Source: Dinoroseobacter sp034111085
GTDB lineage: Bacteria > Pseudomonadota > Alphaproteobacteria > Rhodobacterales > Rhodobacteraceae
NCBI GenBank assembly: GCA_034111085.1
Contig: JAWUXZ010000005.1
Span: 1 to 64,000, forward strand
Length of the DNA stretch: 64,000 bases
Direction: 5' to 3'
This document shows positions 37,580 through 45,779 of the stretch, piece by piece. Made by a program: the position numbers and the translations under genes. A model generated the notes under the pieces. The model saw nothing but the letters and a program-made list of their open reading frames with translations. It made no database searches and had not been told where the DNA came from. Every line of letters starts with the position of its first letter. Position 1 is the first letter of the stretch.

Positions 37580-38002
37580 ATGCTTGGGTCTATGGAAAGC
37601 ATTCTCTCTCTAAAATTGACACCGCTCACAGTGCTCGTGGGCGTCATCGTTGCCATGAACCTACTCGCCTTTGCGCAGTTTGGGATCGACAAGCGTCGGG
37701 CCGTGCGAGGCCAGTGGCGTATTCCCGAGGCAAAATTGCTGCAATCAGCCTTCTTCGGTGGCTACATCGGGGCGAAGGCTGGCCAAGCCATCTTCAGGCA
37801 CAAAACGTACAAACAGCCCTTCGCAAAATACCTTAACCGCGTCGGCGTGATGGGCATGTTTATCATTTCCATACTTGCGGTGCCAACCTCTCGGGACGTG
37901 GTCATTGAAGTCGCTAGCTTTGCCCTGTCGGCCATCTCTGGCGAGACTGTGCAGGCCGCTGACAATGCGCCGAGAGTTGTGAGGTTGGTAAATAGGTTTT
38001 GA
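37580..38002 (+). CDS. DUF1294 family membrane protein
   Basis: A 140-residue protein with an N-terminal span (LTPLTVLVGVIVAMNLLAFA) and the DUF1294 core FGIDKRRAVRGQWRIPEAKL, then LLQSAFFGGYIGAKAGQAIF and RHKTYKQPF. A second hydrophobic segment follows. Function unknown for the family. Start uncertain: ATG 37580, ATG 37592 and TTG 37571 are in frame and none has a clear ribosome site. The gene is enclosed by inverted copies of a 22-base repeat. Confidence 0.75.
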   Translation: MLGSMESILSLKLTPLTVLVGVIVAMNLLAFAQFGIDKRRAVRGQWRIPEAKLLQSAFFGGYIGAKAGQAIFRHKTYKQPFAKYLNRVGVMGMFIISILAVPTSRDVVIEVASFALSAISGETVQAADNAPRVVRLVNRF

Positions 38003-38058
38003 GGCTGGTCCGTCGTGTTTCGATCTTTGCCTGTTTCCGTACACAGCTTCACGCTTAT

Positions 38059-38080
38059 GGCCGGATAAATCCCGCCCTAC
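38059..38080 (-). repeat. Palindromic repeat GTAGGGCGGG-type, copy 2 (inverted)
   Basis: The reverse complement matches copy 1 at 21 of 22 bases. With copy 1 it brackets the DUF1294 gene over about 600 bases. Confidence 0.7.
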
Positions 38081-38149
38081 GATCTTGGCACCCTATCTTG
38101 CCTAGCGCCCCATCTTGCACCTCCGCCCAACAACGCTATTCTTCGTGCT

Positions 38150-38416
38150 ATGTCATTTCTCTCAAAACTCTTCGGCGGCTCCGCCAAGTCCGAGCCAACT
38201 GCGCAAATCCATAACGGCTTTCGCATCTATCTCGAGCCGGTCAAAGACGGCGGTCAGTTCCGCATCGGGGCCCGGATCGAGAAGGACATCGACGGCGAGC
38301 TCAAATCCCACATGATGATCCGCGCAGACAGCTTTGCGTCGGCCGAGGCCGCCTCAGAAGCCTCGCTGCAAAAGGCAAAGGCGCTGATTGACCAGCAGGG
38401 CGAGCAGATTTTCTAA
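38150..38416 (+). CDS. HlyU-like transcriptional regulator family protein
   Basis: An 88-residue protein starting MSFLSKLFGGS and containing IHNGFRIYLEPVKDGGQFRI and EKDIDGELKSHMMIRAD. This matches the short HlyU/PF10115 proteins of alphaproteobacteria. Despite the family name no helix-turn-helix is visible and the real role is uncertain. Stands alone between DUF1294 and nrdR. Confidence 0.75.
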   Translation: MSFLSKLFGGSAKSEPTAQIHNGFRIYLEPVKDGGQFRIGARIEKDIDGELKSHMMIRADSFASAEAASEASLQKAKALIDQQGEQIF

Positions 38417-38628
38417 ATAGCGCGCCCGCGTCGTTGACCTTTTAGCCTAGATTTGACCAAGGCTGTCATATGCACCGACGCCATGCTGATCGACTATGGC
38501 TTGCAAAATAAGGTGTTTGGGCGATTTTGGCTGGCAAGCGCACACAGCGTTACCCTTTGCCCCAAAACCCTATGTCTAGCGGCGCAAATTCCCCCCTACC
38601 CAATCCCTAGCGTCTCGCCTATACTTAC

Positions 38629-38637
38629 TGTGGATAA
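38629..38637 (-). promoter_or_regulatory. DnaA-box-like 9-mer upstream of nrdR
   Basis: The minus strand reads TTATCCACA, an exact consensus DnaA box, 27 bases before the nrdR start. Ribonucleotide-reductase control is linked to DnaA in some bacteria. A single 9-mer can also occur by chance. Confidence 0.4.
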
Positions 38638-38663
38638 TTCAGCGATACCCCGAGGATCAGCCC

Positions 38664-39128
38664 ATGCGTTGCCCATTTTGCGGAAATACTGATACGCAGG
38701 TGAAGGATTCTCGCCCCGCCGAGGACCATGTTGCCATCCGGCGGCGGCGCTTCTGCCCGGCCTGCGGTGGACGCTTTACCACCTATGAGCGTGTGCAACT
38801 GCGCGACCTCGTTGTGGTGAAAACCAACGGAAAACGCGAAGATTTCGATCGTGATAAGCTGGAACGCTCGATCCGTATCGCCATGCAGAAACGCCCGGTC
38901 GAGGCCGAGCGCTTAGATCAAATGATCTCAGGCATCGTGCGACGGCTGGAGAGTATGGGCGAGACGGATATACCGTCAAAAGCCATCGGCGAGATCGTGA
39001 TGGAGGCTTTGGCCCGCATCGACACCGTCGGCTATGTGCGGTTTGCCAGCGTTTACAAGAACTTCCAGGCGGCTGACGATTTCGAAGACTTCGTCTCGGA
39101 ACTGCGCCCCCCCACACAGGAAAGCTAA
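38664..39128 (+). CDS. nrdR: Transcriptional repressor NrdR
   Basis: A 154-residue repressor of ribonucleotide reductase genes. The zinc ribbon is MRCPFCGNTDTQVKDSR...RRRFCPACGGRF (C-x2-C twice). The ATP-cone has VVKTNGKREDFDRDKLERSI and MQKRPV. Full length. It precedes ribD by 5 bases, the usual alphaproteobacterial order, so both are likely co-transcribed. Confidence 0.97.
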   Translation: MRCPFCGNTDTQVKDSRPAEDHVAIRRRRFCPACGGRFTTYERVQLRDLVVVKTNGKREDFDRDKLERSIRIAMQKRPVEAERLDQMISGIVRRLESMGETDIPSKAIGEIVMEALARIDTVGYVRFASVYKNFQAADDFEDFVSELRPPTQES

Positions 39129-39133
39129 GCCCG

Positions 39134-40234
39134 ATGGGCGCGGACCGCGAAATGCGGTTCATGTCGCTTGCGCTAAGCCTCGGGCGGCGCGGGCTCGGAA
39201 ACGTGTGGCCAAACCCCGCCGTTGGTTGCGTGATCGTGCAAGACGACCGGATCGTCGGGCGCGGCTGGACCCAACCCGGCGGGCGTCCCCATGCTGAGGC
39301 GGTGGCGTTGGCCCAAGCGGGCGCTGCGGCACGCGGGGCCACAGTCTATGTGACTTTGGAACCTTGCGCACATCACGGAAAAACTGCGCCCTGCGCGGAA
39401 GCTCTGATCGCCGCTGGCGTTGCACGCGTTGTGGTCGCACTTGGTGATCCCGACACAAGGGTGGCAGGGCGAGGGCTAGATAAGCTGCGCGCAGCGGGTA
39501 TCGAAGTTATTGAAGGCGTCGGATTTTGCGAAGCCTCACTGGACCAGCGCGGCTTCCTGTCTCGGATCAATACCGGCCGGCCAATGCTGACCCTAAAGCT
39601 TGCAACTTCCCTTGACGGGCGCATTGCGACGGCCAGCGGCGAGAGCCAATGGATCACCGGACCAGCTGCGCGCCGCCAAGGCCACGGCCTGCGCGCGACC
39701 CATGACGGAGTGCTTATCGGGGCGGGTACGGCGCGCGAGGACGACCCGACATTGACGGTGCGTGACCTCGGTGTGCAGCGCCAGCCTGTGCGAGTTGTAG
39801 CCAGCCGAAACCTCGATCTGCCGGTGCCGTCACGGCTGACGCAAAGCGTGGATCAGGGGCCAGTTTGGACGCTTCACGGGGCGCCTGCGCCGGAGGCCCG
39901 CAAGGAAGTTTTGCGCGGTGCCGGGGTGCGGTTGCTGGAAAGTCCACTTGGGGACGATGGCAGTCTTGATCCGGTGGCGATGCTGGAAACCCTAGGGCGC
40001 GAAGGCCTGACGCGGGTGTATTGCGAAGGCGGTGGCGCGATTGCTGCAGCACTTCTGGGGGCTGGCCTTGTCGATGATCTGGTGCTGTTCCAAGCGGGCG
40101 TCGCGCTCGGCGCTGAAGGGCGTCCGGCGCTTGGCGCAATGGGGATCGCCGCACTGGCCGAGGCTGAGCGGTTTGCGCTGGTCAGCACCCGCCAGATTGG
40201 TACGGATTGCTTGTCCGTTTGGCGCAAGCCCTAG
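39134..40234 (+). CDS. ribD: Bifunctional riboflavin biosynthesis protein RibD (deaminase/reductase)
   Basis: A 366-residue enzyme for steps 2 and 3 of riboflavin synthesis. The N-terminal deaminase domain has GRPHAEAVAL and TLEPCAHHGKTAPC (zinc His/Cys/Cys). The reductase domain from about residue 145 has RPMLTLKLATSLDGRIATAS and RVYCEGGGAIAAALL. The stop shares CTAG with convergent kpsC, which separates ribD from the other rib genes. Confidence 0.96.
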   Translation: MGADREMRFMSLALSLGRRGLGNVWPNPAVGCVIVQDDRIVGRGWTQPGGRPHAEAVALAQAGAAARGATVYVTLEPCAHHGKTAPCAEALIAAGVARVVVALGDPDTRVAGRGLDKLRAAGIEVIEGVGFCEASLDQRGFLSRINTGRPMLTLKLATSLDGRIATASGESQWITGPAARRQGHGLRATHDGVLIGAGTAREDDPTLTVRDLGVQRQPVRVVASRNLDLPVPSRLTQSVDQGPVWTLHGAPAPEARKEVLRGAGVRLLESPLGDDGSLDPVAMLETLGREGLTRVYCEGGGAIAAALLGAGLVDDLVLFQAGVALGAEGRPALGAMGIAALAEAERFALVSTRQIGTDCLSVWRKP

Positions 40235-42267
40235 CGCCAGAGCCAGCTTTGACTGGCAAAAATACCCTGCAATTTCGATAGCATTCGGTGGCCGGGCGCA
40301 GGTGGGGGCAGTGCACCGCTGGCCAACAGATCGACAATGACCTCAGGGCTGCACGGCGATTTGGTCACCGGATCGAAGTAGCGCGGATAGGTGATCAGGG
40401 CTGCATGAACCAGCGCGTCGAGGCTGGGCTGAGTGGTTCGTCGCAAAGCCGCCTCAGCATGTAAATCGCGGTCCTCGGTCAGGCCCCATCCGGCATAGAA
40501 GGGCGTGCCGAGCGTGGTCACAGGCACCTCGCGCATCAGCGCCTCGAATCCAAGCGCCGAGGTCATGGTCCAGACGCGGGTCGTGATTGCCAGCAGGGCA
40601 GTTGGATCGCTGTGGCGCGCGATATGGTCGGCAGGGGCCTCGTCGGGCACGCTCAATTTTCCGGGGCGCAGGCCCGCTTCGACGTCAGGATGTGGTTTGT
40701 AAATCACGTAGGCATTCGGATGGGCGGCGCGCGCGGCGGCCAGCAGATCGGCGTTTCTGCGGATTTTGCCAGCGCCAAGGCGGATGGAGGCGTCGTCCTC
40801 GACCTGACCGGGCACGAGGATAACTGTGCAGCCTGCGGCCACGTCAGGCAGGCTTGCGGCGGTCGTTAGGTTATATTTACTCAGGCGCAGTTCAACGATC
40901 CGTTCACGCAACGCGCGCGCGCGGTTCAATGCCTCAGGGGGGGCCTTGGCTGCTTGGGAAATTGCCTGTTCAAGATCGCTGGGCGCGGTCGGATCGTAAT
41001 AGATGCCCGTGCGATCGCGAACCAACGACAAGGGCGCGACTAATGCTGCCCCTAATCCTTTGGAGCGTAGAAACCCGTCTTCTACCCGGTGCAGCGGCAC
41101 GTTTGCGACGGCGGCGTCGCGCACAAGGCCGTCCGTGACTTTTCCGGCCCAGACCATCAGCGGTTGACCCCGCGTCTGTGCCGTTTCAACAGCGCGCTTA
41201 TCGTCAAACGTGATCGGCCCAAACACCCGTCGTAAATGCCCGCGCTTCCACAGCCGCATTCCCATCGCGACCGACCCTTGATGATCCTCGCGCCAAGCCC
41301 GCGCGCTTGCTGATAGCGCTCGAAAGCTGTCCTCAAACGTCCCGAGGCGGTCGCGCGCGGGATCATACCAAGTCGGATAAAGCAGCATTGCGCCGGCAAA
41401 GAGCTGGGCCTTCGTCAGGACGCGCGCCCGTCGCGGCACGTCAATACGGTCCTCGGTTAAGCCCCATCCGGCATAAAAAGGCTGGCCAAAAACCTGCGGG
41501 CGGTGGCCTGTCAGCACTGCCTCGAACCCCAATTGCGAGGTCACGACATAGACTGCAACAGCCCCCTCCAGCAGTCCCCAAGGCGAAACCGGGTCGCTGA
41601 GATAGCTGATGCGACCTTGTGCATCTTCGGGCCCGAAATAGCCTTTGCGGAAGCCTGCGCGGGTTTCGGGATGGCCCTTGATGACAATGCGCGCATTGGG
41701 GTGCTCAAGTTGCGCCTCGGTCAGCATTTCGGCGAAATGGAGCGCGTTCGCCCCACCTAGCCGGATCGAGGCGTCGTCGCGGGCTTGGTCAATGACCAGC
41801 ACATAGCCGGGATCGGGCAGTGCGGCGGTAGGATCGAAAGCGTTGTATTTGCTGATATGCTCGGTGCGTAGCGCGTGGATGCCAGCGCGCGCGCGGTTCA
41901 GAAGATCGGTTTGATCTAACGGATGTTGCGTCAGCAACACCTCCAGATCGCTGGGCTGGCGCGCATCATAGTATATGCCGCGTTTGTCGAGGATCAGGCC
42001 GATGGGAGGCTCGCCCGCGCGACCTGGATGGATCGAGCGTAGGAACGCATCCTCGATCCGGATCAGCGGCGCATCTGTACGCGCAGCCAGTGCCTCGCCA
42101 CGTTTGGCGGTCGGACGGTGGCCCCAAACCGCGATTCCGTCGCCCGCACGCGGCCAACCGAAGCGCAGATCATATCCGGCAAGCGCCAAGATGCGCCGCA
42201 ATCTTCGGTCGGTTACGTGGCTGAGCGAGGTCAGACACAGGCGCTGATACGCGCCTGCCTCAGACAT
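40231..42267 (-). CDS. kpsC: Capsule biosynthesis protein KpsC (double Kdo-transferase)
   Basis: A 678-residue cytoplasmic protein made of two homologous halves. Matching motifs recur: RIEDAFLRS / RVEDGFLRS, KRGIYYDARQPSDLE / RTGIYYDPTAPSDLE, DDASIRLG in both, and PFYAGWGLTEDR in both. In KpsC the two modules are beta-Kdo transferases that build the poly-Kdo linker joining capsule polysaccharide to a lipid. ATG 42267 lies 1 base past the stop of the upstream lipoprotein gene. The long tail added by an in-frame start at 42351 overlaps that gene and is rejected. Confidence 0.88.
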   Translation of the reverse strand: MSEAGAYQRLCLTSLSHVTDRRLRRILALAGYDLRFGWPRAGDGIAVWGHRPTAKRGEALAARTDAPLIRIEDAFLRSIHPGRAGEPPIGLILDKRGIYYDARQPSDLEVLLTQHPLDQTDLLNRARAGIHALRTEHISKYNAFDPTAALPDPGYVLVIDQARDDASIRLGGANALHFAEMLTEAQLEHPNARIVIKGHPETRAGFRKGYFGPEDAQGRISYLSDPVSPWGLLEGAVAVYVVTSQLGFEAVLTGHRPQVFGQPFYAGWGLTEDRIDVPRRARVLTKAQLFAGAMLLYPTWYDPARDRLGTFEDSFRALSASARAWREDHQGSVAMGMRLWKRGHLRRVFGPITFDDKRAVETAQTRGQPLMVWAGKVTDGLVRDAAVANVPLHRVEDGFLRSKGLGAALVAPLSLVRDRTGIYYDPTAPSDLEQAISQAAKAPPEALNRARALRERIVELRLSKYNLTTAASLPDVAAGCTVILVPGQVEDDASIRLGAGKIRRNADLLAAARAAHPNAYVIYKPHPDVEAGLRPGKLSVPDEAPADHIARHSDPTALLAITTRVWTMTSALGFEALMREVPVTTLGTPFYAGWGLTEDRDLHAEAALRRTTQPSLDALVHAALITYPRYFDPVTKSPCSPEVIVDLLASGALPPPAPGHRMLSKLQGIFASQSWLWR

Positions 42268-42268
42268 A

Positions 42269-43408
42269 TCAGTTCCCGTTGAGCGCGCTGACTGCGTTCG
42301 CTGTGCTGAGCGACCCGGTGATCGACGTGAGGGTCTTATCCCAGACCGCAAACGGGGCCTCGGTCACATAGACGGTGTCCTGATCGCGGATCACGAAGTC
42401 ACGCGCATGAAACATCCCCATAGGCCGCGTCAGGTCCAGCACATAGACAAAGCGCTGGGTGCCCGTAATGTCCGTGCGGCCAAGGATTTGCTGGGCAATT
42501 TCCTCTGGCTCGTTGCGGAACACGAAGACGCCTGTGGGATCGGCGAGGTTGGTGTTCAGTCCACCAACCTGTGCGATGGCCTCGATGGCCGATAGAGTTT
42601 GCGCGGTGAACGGCACACGGTTCTGGGTGCCGGTCGCACCCAAGGCGGTAAATGCGCGGGTGTCTTCGGCCAGAACAATGCGGTCGCCGGGGCGCAGCGC
42701 GATGTCCAATTCCGGGTTTTCATACAGATCCGAGAGCCAAACTTTGCCCGTCGCACCGCCCCTGTTCAAGGTTATGGTTGTGATCTGCTGCTCGCCAACA
42801 ATTCCACCTGCGCGCGCCAGCATGGCGGTCAGGGTGCGGGTTGGACGCTCAATCGGGTAAATGCCCTGCTGGGCGACGCCGCCAACAATCGTGACAGTCG
42901 AGCCGTCTCCGGCAAGCCTGCGCACTTGGACCTGTGGGTCGGGCGTTTGGGTGTCCAGCTGGCGTGTGATTACGCCGCGTAGCGCTTCGGGCGTATTCCC
43001 TGCCGCGCGTATACGACCTGCATACGGGATAAAGATAAAGCCCGCGCCGTCGACCTGAACCTCTTCGAGCACGGCCGCATTCTGGCCGGTGCCGACAAGC
43101 AGTCCGTCTTCAACATTCTCCCAGATCGTCAGGCCCAGCGTGTCGCCGGGGCGAATCGTGTCGCTACCGATCTGACCTGCACTCAGCAGCGATTGCGGGA
43201 AGCCGAACGCCGGGGCGACGGCTGTGGCGCGTGCCACTCGGTCGGTGACGGAGACGACGAACGCATCACCTTCCCGCTGCACCGAGCTGGAGAAAATCTC
43301 ACGCTTGTTGGGGCCAGAACGGGGCAAGCCACAGGCCGCAACCGTGCTCAACACAAGTAGGCTGAGGACACCCACTCGGGCTCCTGTCCAGATGTTCCGC
43401 GATGTCAA
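42269..43408 (-). CDS. Polysaccharide export outer-membrane lipoprotein (KpsD/Wza type)
   Basis: A 379-residue exporter. A lipoprotein signal ends at VLSTVAAC (Cys 26). The polysaccharide-export domain contains IRPGDTLGLTIWENVEDG and VDGAGFIFIPYAGRIRAAG, followed by SLBB-like repeats (VTIVGGVAQQGIYP). It would form the outer-membrane channel for capsule. The start is TTG 43408, supported by AAGGAG 7 bases upstream; no ATG fits. Confidence 0.88.
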   Translation of the reverse strand: MTSRNIWTGARVGVLSLLVLSTVAACGLPRSGPNKREIFSSSVQREGDAFVVSVTDRVARATAVAPAFGFPQSLLSAGQIGSDTIRPGDTLGLTIWENVEDGLLVGTGQNAAVLEEVQVDGAGFIFIPYAGRIRAAGNTPEALRGVITRQLDTQTPDPQVQVRRLAGDGSTVTIVGGVAQQGIYPIERPTRTLTAMLARAGGIVGEQQITTITLNRGGATGKVWLSDLYENPELDIALRPGDRIVLAEDTRAFTALGATGTQNRVPFTAQTLSAIEAIAQVGGLNTNLADPTGVFVFRNEPEEIAQQILGRTDITGTQRFVYVLDLTRPMGMFHARDFVIRDQDTVYVTEAPFAVWDKTLTSITGSLSTANAVSALNGN

Positions 43409-43531
43409 AGGCTAGCTCCTTGCTCGAATTCTGCCTTAAGTTTTTCTTTTAATCCTACAGGATTGTTGGACTTATTGCCAGTGGGCATATGCTTGAGTGG
43501 TGATCTTCGCTTCGCATACCACATCTGGTTT

Positions 43532-44824
43532 CTACGTTGGGACGACCCGCAAATGGTGGCGTGGAGGTGCGGTTCCGAGGGTCAGCGCGTCATAGGGATC
43601 TTCGGGGGCCAGCATCATATCGACGACTTGGCGCTGCAAGCGACGACGCGCTCTGGCTGCATAAAACCCGCCGGTGATTTGGCTACTTTCCATTAAGAAG
43701 TGACGGTAGTCTCGGTAGGCTTTGCTGTCGGGGCGCTGGGGATGGGCGAAGAAAGCGGGCAAGGTTTGGTCAGACACAAACTCGGGCTTGGAATAGACCG
43801 CTTTGCCAAATGCCTTGATCGGCAATCCGCGCCAGAGCGCTTGTTGGGCGGCGGTGGAGTTCACGGTGACGACACTGCGGGTGTGATCGAGCAGCTCGGC
43901 CAGCTTGCCGCCGCGCACATAATGCACCCGGTCCGATATACCGTGGGCCCGCGCCAGTCGGCGAAGTGCGCCGGGAATGCCTGCACGTCCGTCCTCTAGT
44001 GGGTGGGCTTTGAACACGAGGTGATGGTGATTTTCCGCACCCTCGGCAAAGCCTTTGACCACGGTTTCAAGGAAAGCTGTCATCGTCTTGAAAGGGCCGT
44101 GCATCTGGAAGGACGCGTCATGCTCCAGTTGCAAAAGCACCAAATGATAGGGAAAGCCGCCATGCTTGATGCGCTGGGTGGCGATGACCCGCTCGACCGC
44201 TTGGAGGGGCATCAGAAGCAGGCGCTGAATATAGAGGCGGAATTCTTGCGCCACCGTTAGGCTGCGGTGCGGTTGGAAGTTGCGGTAGCCGTGGTTGGCA
44301 ACCAAAATGGCCGCGTGATACGTCGCGCCGTAAAACACATGTTGGCGCAGATCGCCCCAACGCGCGGGCGGGGCTGGAAGCTCGAGGTCGATTTTCGCTA
44401 GGGCTGCCTGCATCACCTCCAGCGGTGTGTCCATCAGCTTGGAAAAGCCGTTCGAGCCGCCGCGCTCATAGGTGACCCAATGGGGGCGCAGGTAGCCTTC
44501 CTCGAAGACATGCACCATCACGCCTTGGGCGCGGGCAATCTCGATCGCTCGGGCGTGAACGGGGCGGGTGTCGCCATAAATAACGATATCGGTGATCTTG
44601 TTGTCGGCGATCATCTTGGTAAAGGCGTCGGGCCAGTCTTCGGCTCTGCCTTTGAAGGGCAGATAGCCGCCGCCCGTCCAGAACATGCGGTCGCCAATAT
44701 TGAAGCCTACGCGGAATGTCTCGGCCCCGGTCTTGCGAAGCTGACCGGCGACTTGCGCGAAAAATGGCCCATGCGGTCCTTGCAGAAACAAGAATGCGCG
44801 GCCTGAACCTTTACTCTTACCCAT
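43532..44824 (-). CDS. kpsS: Capsule biosynthesis protein KpsS
   Basis: A 430-residue protein opening with FLFLQGPHGPFFAQVAGQLR and FRVGFNIGDRMFW. It contains VHVFEEGYLRPHWVTYERGG and VVTVNSTAAQQALWRGLPIK, the KpsS signatures. KpsS adds the first beta-Kdo to phosphatidylglycerol, and KpsC extends it. First gene of the three-gene capsule block, 123 bases before the exporter gene. No kpsM/kpsT transporter or repeat-unit synthesis genes are in the window. Confidence 0.88.
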   Translation of the reverse strand: MGKSKGSGRAFLFLQGPHGPFFAQVAGQLRKTGAETFRVGFNIGDRMFWTGGGYLPFKGRAEDWPDAFTKMIADNKITDIVIYGDTRPVHARAIEIARAQGVMVHVFEEGYLRPHWVTYERGGSNGFSKLMDTPLEVMQAALAKIDLELPAPPARWGDLRQHVFYGATYHAAILVANHGYRNFQPHRSLTVAQEFRLYIQRLLLMPLQAVERVIATQRIKHGGFPYHLVLLQLEHDASFQMHGPFKTMTAFLETVVKGFAEGAENHHHLVFKAHPLEDGRAGIPGALRRLARAHGISDRVHYVRGGKLAELLDHTRSVVTVNSTAAQQALWRGLPIKAFGKAVYSKPEFVSDQTLPAFFAHPQRPDSKAYRDYRHFLMESSQITGGFYAARARRRLQRQVVDMMLAPEDPYDALTLGTAPPRHHLRVVPT

Positions 44825-44913
44825 GACGTCCGTTCTTCTATTGATAACGACGCCCCCCGGCTCTTGGTGTTAGACCGTGATCCGGCCGGAAAAGTCATTC
44901 TAATTCTGTGATG

Positions 44914-44922
44914 TTATTCACA
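44914..44922 (+). promoter_or_regulatory. DnaA-box-like 9-mer (TTATTCACA)
   Basis: Exact match to TTATNCACA in the 239-base divergent gap between kpsS and ribE, 56 bases from a second box in the opposite orientation. The two could act as a regulatory pair. Confidence 0.4.
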
Positions 44923-44977
44923 GGATCAGGCGAAACTGTGTCCTCAGCGGCACAAATCGGTGCCGAACAGCGGAAAC

Positions 44978-44986
44978 TGTGGATAA
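44978..44986 (-). promoter_or_regulatory. DnaA-box-like 9-mer (TTATCCACA on minus strand)
   Basis: Perfect consensus DnaA box on the minus strand, 78 bases before the ribE start, facing the box at 44914-44922. Confidence 0.4.
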
Positions 44987-45063
44987 ACTAGGGGTCAATT
45001 TCGCGCTTGTGGCGACTACGAGGGCGATTAGATTACCAGTTAGGCGATACAGCGAGGCATCAT

Positions 45064-45663
45064 ATGTTCACCGGCATCATCACCGACATTGGCACAATCA
45101 CCGAGCTTGAGCAGCGCGGCGATCTGCGCGCGCGCATCGATAGCAGCTATGTGGCGAGTGGCATCGATATCGGTGCCTCGATCGCCTGCGATGGTGTGTG
45201 CCTGACGGTAATTGCGCGCGGGGCGTCTGATCGCGGCGCCTGGTTTGATGTTGAAGTGTCTGCCGAGACGGTCTCGAAAACGAACCTGCCGGCATGGAAC
45301 CTCGGCGCTCGGATCAATCTTGAGCGCGCTTTGAGGGTCGGCGACGAGTTGGGCGGCCATATCGTGTCGGGCCATGTGGACGGGGTCGCGAAGGTGCTGA
45401 GCCTGACCTCGGAGGGCGACAGCACGCGGGTGTCGTTTGAAGCGCCTGAGGGGTTGGCGAAGTTCATCGCCTCCAAAGGCTCGGTGGCGCTGAACGGAAC
45501 GTCCTTGACGGTCAACGAGGTTGCAGGCCGCACTTTTGGGATCAACATGATCCCGCATACGCGGCAGGTGACAAACTGGGGCGACACCGCTGAGGGCGAT
45601 TTTGTGAACCTCGAGATCGACACATTGGCGCGCTACGTCGCACGCTTGGCGGAAGCTGGCTGA
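45064..45663 (+). CDS. ribE: Riboflavin synthase, alpha chain
   Basis: A 199-residue enzyme condensing two 6,7-dimethyl-8-ribityllumazines into riboflavin. Two lumazine-binding barrels are visible. The first starts MFTGIITDIGTI with SIACDGVCLTVI; the second has GGHIVSGHVDGVAKVLSL and VALNGTSLTVNEV. ATG 45064 begins the conserved MFTGII; the upstream in-frame ATG is discounted. No FMN riboswitch is evident upstream. Confidence 0.96.
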   Translation: MFTGIITDIGTITELEQRGDLRARIDSSYVASGIDIGASIACDGVCLTVIARGASDRGAWFDVEVSAETVSKTNLPAWNLGARINLERALRVGDELGGHIVSGHVDGVAKVLSLTSEGDSTRVSFEAPEGLAKFIASKGSVALNGTSLTVNEVAGRTFGINMIPHTRQVTNWGDTAEGDFVNLEIDTLARYVARLAEAG

Positions 45664-45779
45664 GCGTATGTCTCGAAACGAGGCAACAGGGCGGTGTGAC
45701 GGTCGGTCCGTCTGGTCATTGCAGGGCGCTTGGGCTAACTGACATCGCGAGAGCCGCGCTGCCCCGAGAGGATGCCCCA

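Noticed and set aside
38453..38692. 79-codon frame overlapping the nrdR start
   Set aside because: Composition is unlike neighbouring genes, there is no ribosome site or domain, and it overlaps the certain nrdR start.
40231..42351. Longer N terminus of KpsC starting at 42351
   Set aside because: The added 28 residues overlap the end of the export lipoprotein gene and are Arg/Ser-rich without homology. The ATG at 42267 sits right after that gene.
44825..45063. Chromosomal replication origin, suggested by two DnaA boxes
   Set aside because: Only two boxes, no long AT-rich unwinding region, and none of the usual origin neighbours (hemE, parAB, dnaA, gidA).
44940..45063. FMN riboswitch ahead of ribE
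   Set aside because: The conserved FMN-element segments (such as GGGGCAGGG and the matching 3' core) are not seen before ribE, ribD or ribB.
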